A stretch of DNA of 47,704 nt from a sulfur-oxidizing endosymbiont of Gigantopelta aegis (GTDB lineage: Bacteria; Pseudomonadota; Gammaproteobacteria; GRL18): positions 1 to 47,704 of the forward strand of contig NZ_JAEHGE010000004.1 in NCBI RefSeq assembly GCF_016097415.1, in the 5' to 3' direction. Positions 41,364-47,704 of the stretch are shown here, piece after piece (the stretch's first letter is position 1; every line of letters starts with the position of its first letter). The notes beneath the pieces are model-generated. The model had not been told where the DNA came from. It ran no database searches and was given only the letters and a program-made list of their open reading frames with translations. A program made the position numbers and the translations under genes.

Positions 41364-41746
41364 ACATAAAACATTTCGATACTAATTGTCTAAAGTTAAT
41401 CGCAAATACGAACAAAAGAAAAGTTTTCTCTACCATCATTTAAATGTTCTCATGAGAACATTTAAACCTAAATTTAGTATTAGCAAAAAAGTAAACAGTT
41501 GCGATAACATCTATCACCACATCAGAGTAAAGATGAATCATGAAGGGCTTTGCCCTCAGCCTTCGGCTTCACCCAAGGTATTTAAACCAAGAGTGATGCG
41601 GTAGGGGGCCGGAGCTAACCGGCTGCGAACGAGGGGTAACGTCTATGGTAACCAGGTGAGCTGGCCACGTTACCCCTTTTGTTTATGCAATAGGCTGGTT
41701 ACAGCAGTTACTAGGCCACAAAGAGGGTAGATACCTAGTAAACATG
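41364..41746. other. Gene-free region with an O_B site and dispersed repeats
   Basis: No gene is convincing. 41,488-41,590 is close to 21,826-21,968; 41,545-41,676 is inverted at 17,108-17,241. The long hairpin GGGGTAACGT (41,633-41,642) with ACGTTACCCC (41,667-41,676) encloses CCAG-GTGAG-CTGG and is followed by TTTT, so it may terminate transcription toward trbI-side genes. Confidence 0.65.
41446..41459. promoter_or_regulatory. Perfect O_B palindrome (site 13)
   Basis: GTTCTCATGAGAAC with symmetric AAAT/ATTT flanks, the first backbone operator after the cargo. Confidence 0.7.
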
Positions 41747-42040
41747 CTATTCAGCCGTGATCTTCTTATATTCCTTATAAAGAAAGAATAGACCGCAAAT
41801 ATATACAATATTCGCGGCTATTAATTCAAGTTCCATAAAATACTGGCTAAAAACCATCCAGCCAACAAATATAATAAACAATAGCTTGAATACTAAAAGA
41901 CCAGAATACCCCCAACGATTAATAAAAACACGTATAAAAGGGTTGGACTCATGACCACCGGCTGAAACGATTTTAATCGTGAAAAACAGGTCAATAAAAT
42001 TCAGAAAAACGAAAAAAATTAAAAGGATAAAAATATTCAA
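41747..42040 (-). CDS. Small membrane protein (DUF5658-like)
   Basis: 97 aa with three hydrophobic segments (residues 1-24, 45-65, 70-92) and a conserved-looking AGGHESNPFIRVF loop, the pattern of DUF5658-type proteins. It is the last gene of the trb operon, 10 nt after the DUF2274-like gene. Function unknown. Confidence 0.65.
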   Translation of the reverse strand: MNIFILLIFFVFLNFIDLFFTIKIVSAGGHESNPFIRVFINRWGYSGLLVFKLLFIIFVGWMVFSQYFMELELIAANIVYICGLFFLYKEYKKITAE

Positions 42041-42050
42041 AAAGTTAAAC

Positions 42051-42398
42051 TTAACTTGTTTCTAACGTTGCATCCTTTATAGTCGAACTCATTCCAGATT
42101 GAAAATCAGATGATTTGGTTTTTTCTTTTTTTTCATCGCCATTAATATCAGAAGAACCACTTTTGGTCTCATCTGAATCAGCATCAGGGGAATAGTTTTT
42201 TAACCATTTCTTGAACTCTTTATCTCGCTTTAAATGATGTTCTAAAATAGCTTCAAGAACTATCGATTCATCACAACTCGGGTTAACTTCCTTCGCAGCT
42301 TTCACATAAAGATTAAAATTTTTAACCAAGTCTTCACGAAGTTTAAAATTGACACGAACAGGCTCAGAAACCTTTGGAATAGTCAGACTAATTGCCAT
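42051..42398 (-). CDS. DUF2274-like protein downstream of trbI
   Basis: 115 aa. The N-terminal about 70 residues (PVRVNFKLREDLVKNFNLYVKAAKEVNPSCDESIVLEAILEHHLKRDKEFKKWL) resemble DUF2274, a short ribbon-helix-helix-like protein often found after trbI in Tn4371-type operons. The C-terminus is acidic and disordered. It overlaps the previous gene by 11 nt. Confidence 0.6.
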   Translation of the reverse strand: MAISLTIPKVSEPVRVNFKLREDLVKNFNLYVKAAKEVNPSCDESIVLEAILEHHLKRDKEFKKWLKNYSPDADSDETKSGSSDINGDEKKEKTKSSDFQSGMSSTIKDATLETS

Positions 42399-42741
42399 GC
42401 ATTATATCCTCTTTTGAATTGATAAGTTTTTTGTTTAATGCAAATCGTAATAACGCAGTATAGTATAATCTACGTGCGCTGCTTTGCTCTTTTGTTGCTA
42501 ATTGTACGGCTTCATTTTTCAATTTTTCGGGTAATTTAAGATTAATAGTCAAGCCAGCAGACGGACTGGCATAAAAGATCGGATGATGTTCACCTGGAGC
42601 AATATTTTTGAATGAATCAATAAATTCTTTGATCGCTTTAGCATAGACTTCTTGCAATATTTCATCATGTACTTTTGTATAGTTTTTAATAGCATTCACT
42701 AGCTCAGGTTCAGCTTTAGTTTGTTGCAAAATTAGTGTCAA
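42388..42741 (-). CDS. Hypothetical protein after trbI
   Basis: 117 aa. The start overlaps the trbI stop by 26 nt. Two helical regions flank AGLTINLKLPEKLKNEAVQLATKEQSSARRLYYTALLRFALN, which could be a ribbon-helix-helix DNA-binding motif like that of its neighbour. No family named with confidence. Confidence 0.6.
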   Translation of the reverse strand: MTLILQQTKAEPELVNAIKNYTKVHDEILQEVYAKAIKEFIDSFKNIAPGEHHPIFYASPSAGLTINLKLPEKLKNEAVQLATKEQSSARRLYYTALLRFALNKKLINSKEDIMHGN

Positions 42742-44005
42742 AACGCATTCCCCTATTGGCGTTATATGGTTCCAATATCATGTCTTTGTTAACAAAAACA
42801 TTCACTGCAAATCCAGGGGCTATTGTTATTGTTGGCTGCCGATTTAACATTTTATCGACAATTTTTTGACCAGTTCTATTAATATCCTGCCCAATACTTG
42901 ATACAAAACCTTGACTCAAAGTTGGACTAAAACCTGTCTGACTACCTTGCGAAGAGGTGACGGCGGCGGACATAATACTGGACAAAATAACCCCCCCAGC
43001 TAATTGTAACCAATGGCGGTCTACCTTGTCTTTAAAACCTGCATATCCAGTCAAATCAACACCAGGCATTCCTTCCAGATTGATAGATGCACCATTTGGC
43101 ATAATTAACCGCTGCCAGACTACCAGAACACGTTCCTGACCGAAAGCAACACCAGAATCATATTGCCCAACCAAGCGCGTTCCTTGAGGAATTAATAGAT
43201 AATTACCGGTCACAGTATCAAAAACATTTTCACGAACTTGCCCGACAATTTGACCTGGCAAATCAGAATTAATACCCGTGATCAATGTCGTTGGAATGAT
43301 AGTTCCTGCTTTCACTTCATATGGTGAAACCGGATGAGTTATTGCGGCTTTTAAGTAAGCATTTGGTGAATCTTTACTGTATTTTTCAAGAAAGCTGGAT
43401 TTATCGCTTTGTTTATTCTGTGAGTCCCATTCCGTCTTCTGTTTCAGAGCCGATAAATCGGGTGAATAAGTCGGTCGATTACCACGCAATGCAGAACGTC
43501 TTTCGGCTAAATTGGAATGTAATTCAGCTTGATTTTTTTCTGATAAATCTTGCTCTCTTTTTTCATTAAATCCTGGAAAAAAAACATCGGCTTTCATGGC
43601 CTGTATGCGTTCGGCTATCAGGCGTTGTTCTTCAGGGGTTAATTCACGTTTGGCTGGAGCAACGGGTCGTTTAAATGTGGTTGTTTTAGCAACCACACCG
43701 ACATGCCCCATATCACCCTCAAGAGCTGGCCCCAGTTTAGGCACGGGCCTTGGAATCTCTGAATAGTTTTTAGGACCAGTTTTTACAAAGCCAGGCAGCC
43801 GATTATCATCGGCTGGAACCAGGTTATCTTCAGCAACACCTACATTATCAGGTTCACTCAGCATAGCGACAGCAAAAGCAATGATAATGATACCGATTGC
43901 AGCAAAAACAAGTGCGATAATCGGGCCTTGCTTTAACCGTCTAGGTTGAGCTGTGGACATTCTAAGTGAAGCACTATCCGGGCTAATTTTATCTGTTTCT
44001 GACAT
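42716..44005 (-). CDS. trbI: TrbI/VirB10-type core protein
   Basis: 429 aa. A cytoplasmic start, one membrane segment (about 28-50), a proline-rich periplasmic linker and the C-terminal VirB10 domain with PYEVKAGTIIPTTLITGINSDLPGQIVGQVRENVFDTVTGNYLLIPQGTRLVGQYDSG, the family hallmark. It spans the envelope and links inner and outer membrane parts of the channel. It begins 37 nt after trbG across an O_B palindrome. Confidence 0.95.
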   Translation of the reverse strand: MSETDKISPDSASLRMSTAQPRRLKQGPIIALVFAAIGIIIIAFAVAMLSEPDNVGVAEDNLVPADDNRLPGFVKTGPKNYSEIPRPVPKLGPALEGDMGHVGVVAKTTTFKRPVAPAKRELTPEEQRLIAERIQAMKADVFFPGFNEKREQDLSEKNQAELHSNLAERRSALRGNRPTYSPDLSALKQKTEWDSQNKQSDKSSFLEKYSKDSPNAYLKAAITHPVSPYEVKAGTIIPTTLITGINSDLPGQIVGQVRENVFDTVTGNYLLIPQGTRLVGQYDSGVAFGQERVLVVWQRLIMPNGASINLEGMPGVDLTGYAGFKDKVDRHWLQLAGGVILSSIMSAAVTSSQGSQTGFSPTLSQGFVSSIGQDINRTGQKIVDKMLNRQPTITIAPGFAVNVFVNKDMILEPYNANRGMRFDTNFATN

Positions 44006-44024
44006 AATTTCATCCTTTTAAAAT

Positions 44025-44038
44025 GTTCTCATGAGAAC
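44025..44038. promoter_or_regulatory. Perfect O_B palindrome in the trbG-trbI gap (site 14)
   Basis: GTTCTCATGAGAAC with symmetric AAAAT/ATTTT flanks, 19 bp before the trbI start. Confidence 0.7.
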
Positions 44039-44041
44039 ATT

Positions 44042-45016
44042 TTAAGAACCTTTGTTATCATTCATAATTAAAACAATTTCTTCGCCGCCTTCTTGGGCAA
44101 TACGTAATTCAGCTTGATTAAACAGGCGATCAACAATGTAATAGTTTTCTTTTACCCGATAGTTAACCATCTGTAAGTCACCGTGCTTCAAAACATAAAG
44201 GGCAGGGGCTTCACTAGAGGCCAGTGCATCAGGAAATTGAATATAGGTCTTTTTGCCATTATCAAATACACGTACAGGTTTCCAGACTGGCGAGCCTTCA
44301 TCGACTTCAATCGTGTAATTAAAATTAGCATGACTAATATCTACTGATGACGTTTGAATCATCTCATTTTCACGGCGTATTTCTTCTGCTTGCGCGGAAT
44401 ATAAATCCAGTTCATCTTGCGCGTAAATCCACGACACAGCCGACATATATGTTTTCTTATAAGAATGCAGCTCGATATGATACGTCCGTCTGTTGGTGGT
44501 TAATATCAGCGTAGTATTCAAGTCTGGTCGGGTTGGCTTAATGTATAGATGTTGAATCTTTTGGCCGTTTTTATAGGATGTACTGGAACCGGCTTTCCAG
44601 CGAACAGGATCACCGATACCAGGCTTGCCTAACAGCTCTTCACCTGGTTGCAATTGAATATCCGTCAGTTTAAACGGAGCACAAAAAATCTGATACAAGG
44701 CTCCTTCCGCATAATCGTATTGCATAATGGCATTGAAATAGCCGTAATGATCCGGTTTATATGTGGCCGCTGCATTAGCCGCTTCAATGATGCGATAAGG
44801 CGGCTTGTTGTTTGGCTTTTTCTTGCGATCTTCTTCGGAAAACGTTCTCAATTGATGCGCTGCTATGACCTTAGGAACGGTAACGACTTTAGGAACAGGT
44901 TCAATATATTCAGTTTTTACCGCCTTCACATAATCATCACGGCTGATGGGTTTTTGAGTAGCACAGCCATTGATAACAAAGGCAAATGAAAGAATAAATA
45001 GAGCATGTAAATACAT
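44042..45016 (-). CDS. trbG: TrbG/VirB9-type outer-membrane core lipoprotein
   Basis: 324 aa with a lipoprotein signal (FAFVINGC) and the VirB9 pattern: YAEGALYQIFCAPFKLTDIQLQPGEELLG, IKPTRPDLNTTLILTTNRRTYHIEL and a C-terminal beta domain (PVRVFDNGKKTYIQFP). It forms part of the outer core ring with VirB10/TrbI. An imperfect O_A-like site lies 16 bp upstream. Confidence 0.95.
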   Translation of the reverse strand: MYLHALFILSFAFVINGCATQKPISRDDYVKAVKTEYIEPVPKVVTVPKVIAAHQLRTFSEEDRKKKPNNKPPYRIIEAANAAATYKPDHYGYFNAIMQYDYAEGALYQIFCAPFKLTDIQLQPGEELLGKPGIGDPVRWKAGSSTSYKNGQKIQHLYIKPTRPDLNTTLILTTNRRTYHIELHSYKKTYMSAVSWIYAQDELDLYSAQAEEIRRENEMIQTSSVDISHANFNYTIEVDEGSPVWKPVRVFDNGKKTYIQFPDALASSEAPALYVLKHGDLQMVNYRVKENYYIVDRLFNQAELRIAQEGGEEIVLIMNDNKGS

Positions 45017-45031
45017 AATTAATCCTTGAAA

Positions 45032-45049
45032 GTATATAAAAATATATGC
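45032..45049. promoter_or_regulatory. Imperfect O_A-type palindrome upstream of trbG
   Basis: GTATATA-AAAA-TATATGC, with one base off at the last-but-one position. No clear promoter hexamers around it. Confidence 0.4.
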
Positions 45050-45068
45050 ACGAATATTAAAAAAAAGC

Positions 45069-45764
45069 TTACCGGAATACCTTTGACCAAGAGTAATGCG
45101 TGATGTACATTCCCAATGGATTCTTGGCTAATTTTTCTTTACTGTCGGGTATTTGCATTTCAACCTTAAAGGTTCCCCGCCAATGTTCTTTTCCCAGCAT
45201 ATCGCCTTTTTTAGACCAAATTTGTTCACTCCAATCTATTTGCCAAGTATCGGGTGAAAGTCTTAATGTATCTTCAATCGAAATACTGACCGTTTGTGTT
45301 TCCATCCGTTTGAACGGCGATAATGCCCTTGTTTCTGAATTCAGTTGATTAACCGCTTCATCGGCAATGTAGTTATAGGCATCGAGCCAGTTTTGCCGTA
45401 CCACCATCATATCTGAGGACAATGAACGGGTCATACGCAGAAAACGCCGTAAATGAAATTCAATTTGTTTTTCTGATGGTCGCCATTCCGCCATACTTTG
45501 TCCGGCACGACCTGAATACCTGGCATTACCCAGTTGGTCAACTTGAACAACCTCAACTTCCGTTTTAGGCAACTGGCCTAAGTAAATCATGCCGCCTACA
45601 CTAACTAATGAAATAAACATGCTGCCAAAGGCAGCGATCCGCCAGTTCTCAGCTTGCTTTCTTGAACTCCCTATCCGTTCATCCCAAACCTGTTCTGCTC
45701 GTTGATAGGGCGTTTCGGGTATGGGATTTTCATTTTCCCATTTTGCTGTTTTTGCTTCTTTCAC
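45069..45764 (-). CDS. trbF: TrbF/VirB8-type protein
   Basis: 231 aa: cytoplasmic start, one membrane segment (about 44-65), then the periplasmic VirB8 domain with EVEVVQVDQLGNARYSGRAGQ and WRGTFKVEMQIP. VirB8-type proteins nucleate assembly of the channel. It is followed 52 nt later by trbG and lies 21 nt after trbL. Confidence 0.95.
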   Translation of the reverse strand: MKEAKTAKWENENPIPETPYQRAEQVWDERIGSSRKQAENWRIAAFGSMFISLVSVGGMIYLGQLPKTEVEVVQVDQLGNARYSGRAGQSMAEWRPSEKQIEFHLRRFLRMTRSLSSDMMVVRQNWLDAYNYIADEAVNQLNSETRALSPFKRMETQTVSISIEDTLRLSPDTWQIDWSEQIWSKKGDMLGKEHWRGTFKVEMQIPDSKEKLAKNPLGMYITHYSWSKVFR

Positions 45765-45785
45765 ATTAAAACTCCAGAGTGAATG

Positions 45786-47042
45786 CTATAAATTAGGGTT
45801 TATATTGCCGCCTGAAGGCCGAGCTTCCTGTGGTATTGAATGGTGCATTGAAGCGGCTCGCTGCATAGTGCGTTTGGCCCATGCGGGGGCTTCAGATGAT
45901 GTACTCGCAGCCGTTGTTTTTTTATCCATTCCCATTGTCACCCTTGCGCCGTTAGTTGATGCATTAGAAAGCGTTTCTCCTGCCTTACCTGCCATATTCG
46001 AGACAGTGCTTTTCACTTGATTTCCTGCTGCTGAACCCATACCATAAAGAGAACCCAATGCAGCGGAAGCCGCCCTGTTGACTGGATTTGTTGAAGAACT
46101 GGCCGCAAGAGCCAGATTCGCACCAGTAGAAGCCGAACCATACGCTGCCGCTCCTAAACGTGCTGCACCTCCGGTCATCGAAGCAGCGGCCCTTGTTGCA
46201 TTCGCTAACCCAGCCGCCGCTCCCGCGGCCATAAAACCACCGGCCACTGTGTTTTGAACAGCAGTACCCGCAGATAGGGAAGGGGAACCTGCAATGAGTC
46301 CGGCGGCTATACCAGGGGCGTTCCAGGCAAGAAAACCAATGGCACCCACTGTTAAAATTAATGAAAAAATTTCATTAAGCGTAGCCGTAGCAGTTAAAGT
46401 AGCAGCGAGAATAACTGGGCCAGAAACACTCAAAATAAACGACAGAACCATCATCTTTATACCGGAAGCAATAACCGCACCTATCGACTTCTCAGCCAGA
46501 AATTTAGTATGTTTCATTAGCCCAAAAGGTAAAAAAATACTGACTATGGCAACAATCAAATAAAATTCAAGAACAGTAATAAAAACCTGAATAGCGATTA
46601 ACAGAAAGATGGCCATGACAATTAAATACAGAATCGAAATAATAATTTTCTGTCCTATTTGAGTCCACGGCAAAGCTTCAACCTTATCCATAATGGGCTG
46701 ACTCACATCCAGTCCTTTTCCTGCTATTGCAGACGGGTCAAGTAAATTAAAAGTCAACCCGCCAGCGGCGGTACTACCGGCCTGAATCAATGAATTCACA
46801 AATTGATTCACCAATACAGGAAATGAACTGACTATCCAGAACCAGATACCGATAAATAATATTTTTTTTATGGCATCCAGAATTTGCCCAGCACCTAACG
46901 CCCAATATAAACCAAACAAAACCACCTCTATTCCTAACAGTACTAGGAACAACCACAAGGTTGATGGATAAAGATTCCCATAACCTAATGAGAAAATACC
47001 AATAAAGTTCAATAATGTGGTAGTCAGGGTATTAAAACTCAT
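45786..47042 (-). CDS. trbL: TrbL/VirB6-type membrane protein
   Basis: 418 aa. Five to six membrane segments in the first about 260 residues (including IILFIGIWFWIVS, IVMAIFLLIAIQVFITVLEFY and VIASGIKMMVLSFILSVSGPVIL) are followed by a long alanine/glycine/serine-rich tail (about 270-390), the typical TrbL layout. It forms an inner-membrane part of the channel and contacts DNA during transfer. Confidence 0.93.
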   Translation of the reverse strand: MSFNTLTTTLLNFIGIFSLGYGNLYPSTLWLFLVLLGIEVVLFGLYWALGAGQILDAIKKILFIGIWFWIVSSFPVLVNQFVNSLIQAGSTAAGGLTFNLLDPSAIAGKGLDVSQPIMDKVEALPWTQIGQKIIISILYLIVMAIFLLIAIQVFITVLEFYLIVAIVSIFLPFGLMKHTKFLAEKSIGAVIASGIKMMVLSFILSVSGPVILAATLTATATLNEIFSLILTVGAIGFLAWNAPGIAAGLIAGSPSLSAGTAVQNTVAGGFMAAGAAAGLANATRAAASMTGGAARLGAAAYGSASTGANLALAASSSTNPVNRAASAALGSLYGMGSAAGNQVKSTVSNMAGKAGETLSNASTNGARVTMGMDKKTTAASTSSEAPAWAKRTMQRAASMHHSIPQEARPSGGNINPNL

Positions 47043-47051
47043 AGCTATACC

Positions 47052-47309
47052 TTACCAACCAAGACTATTTATTGCTCGCAAAACCGCCTGACAATCTGAA
47101 GAACTCTTAAACTCCTGCCTGGGCATTTTGTTACATTTATTCCTTTGTAATTTCAACTCATCTTGATGATTTTTAAAATATTCTGTTTTTTTATCTAGTG
47201 ATACTTCTTTAAGTGTTTTTTCCTTGACATAGTTGGCAGCATCTACTTCTTCCTGACTGCACCCATTTAAAACAGTCAAAATCAAGGGTATTAATAGTAA
47301 ATATTTCAT
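47052..47309 (-). CDS. trbK: TrbK/EexN-like lipoprotein (entry exclusion)
   Basis: 85 aa with a lipoprotein signal (LLLIPLILTVLNGC) and a small helical mature part (EEVDAANYVKEKTLKEVSLDKKTEYFKNHQDELKLQRNKCNKMP) with two further cysteines (NKC, SDC). Position between trbJ and trbL matches trbK, which encodes an entry-exclusion lipoprotein that blocks redundant mating. The sequence match itself is weak; position is the stronger evidence. Confidence 0.7.
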   Translation of the reverse strand: MKYLLLIPLILTVLNGCSQEEVDAANYVKEKTLKEVSLDKKTEYFKNHQDELKLQRNKCNKMPRQEFKSSSDCQAVLRAINSLGW

Positions 47310-47383
47310 AATAATTATTGGATTGGTTGTAATGATGGTGGAACCTTTACTTTAGGCTCACGATTAATAGTAAATATTCATAA

Positions 47384-47704
47384 TCATCTTACAGGTGGTA
47401 AAGACGATGGAACTGTGACTGCCGCCCCTCGATTGGTGTAACTAGACATGAATCGAACATATTGTTCCTGTCCGGCCTCTCTTTCAGCAATCTCCATTTG
47501 ATGTTTGATCGCAAACATCCGTTGAGTCGCAATCATGGATTGGTTCATATCATTAACGGATGCAATCAGCGCAGCATTTAATTGATTACCGACTTGAATT
47601 TGTCGAACGGTTCCATCTGCACCATTACTATCATTAAGTAATGTTTGGATACGGTTATTACGTGCCGCGATTTTGTTGATTGCTGCCTGTGCCTGCATAG
47701 CCCC
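47384..47704 (-). CDS. trbJ: TrbJ/VirB5-type protein, C-terminal part (continues at position 513-1)
   Basis: The frame enters from position 1 of the window and reads GAMQAQAAINKIAARNNRIQTLLNDS, then AAINSVNDMNQ-like helices and ends SSLPPVR. It carries the glutamine-rich helix (EREAGQEQYVRFMSSY) typical of the TrbJ C-terminus. Frame phase across the junction is exact (834 nt for the whole gene), the direct evidence for circularity. Confidence 0.88.
   Translation of the reverse strand, partial: GAMQAQAAINKIAARNNRIQTLLNDSNGADGTVRQIQVGNQLNAALIASVNDMNQSMIATQRMFAIKHQMEIAEREAGQEQYVRFMSSYTNRGAAVTVPSSLPPVR

Noticed and set aside
41386-41604. 72-aa plus-strand frame
   Set aside because: It covers the O_B site and the dispersed hairpin repeats and has no good start.

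Overview
The window reads as one complete circular plasmid of 47,704 bp, cut open inside trbJ. The minus-strand frame that runs off position 1 continues without a break at position 47,704, giving one 277-codon TrbJ/VirB5-type protein. The backbone (IncP/Ti/Tn4371-style trb genes, VirD2-type relaxase, KorA/KorB/IncC-like control genes, KfrA, KlcA-type ArdB, ArdC, iteron origin) and the moderately A+T-rich sequence suggest a gammaproteobacterial host. I cannot name the species from sequence alone.

Layout, mostly transcribed on the minus strand. (1) Transfer: relaxase, VirD4 coupling protein, a CopG-like protein, trbB, trbC, trbD, trbE, a small secreted protein, trbJ, a trbK-like lipoprotein, trbL, trbF, trbG, trbI and three accessory genes occupy 10,868 down to 1 and 47,704 down to 41,747. 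A candidate oriT lies just upstream of the relaxase gene. The VirB4-type ATPase gene trbE is cut in two by an IS4-family element with perfect 20-bp ends and an 11-bp target duplication, so this copy is probably transfer-defective. (2) Control and partition: a TraF-like pilin protease, small proteins, a KorA/TrfB-like repressor, ParB/KorB and ParA/IncC (11,155-14,868). (3) Stability and replication: ArdB, KfrA with a perfect 39-bp palindrome, an origin with nine 20-bp iterons and a DnaA box, Rep, HigBA, ArdC (14,997-21,368). (4) A small-gene and envelope block: four tiny overlapping genes, a secreted SNase-type nuclease, an OmpA-type lipoprotein and an unknown protein (22,234-24,734). (5) About 16 kb of cargo (25,181-40,960): a sigma-like/unknown/ImmA-IrrE/TIR operon, a type I restriction-modification operon that also encodes a subtilisin-like protease and an AAA ATPase, serine recombinases (one broken), and a fused AAA-TOPRIM protein resembling PARIS AriA plus AriB.

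Two operator-like palindrome families tie the backbone together. Six sites of the form GTATATA-N4-TATATAC, plus one imperfect one, lie upstream of trbC, parA, ardB, rep, ardC, the 24,734 gene and trbG; at five of these they overlap the -10 of a recognisable promoter. Fourteen copies of GTTCYCATGAGAAC-like sequence are scattered over the backbone, both inside and between genes. Both families are absent from the cargo. This mirrors the KorA and KorB regulons of IncP plasmids but with different operator sequences, and is a plausible new global control and partition circuit.

The strongest candidates for undescribed biology are the two operator families with their conserved leader hairpins, the sigma/unknown/ImmA/TIR operon, the protease-ATPase pair inside the type I operon, and a ~185-bp structured element present three times.
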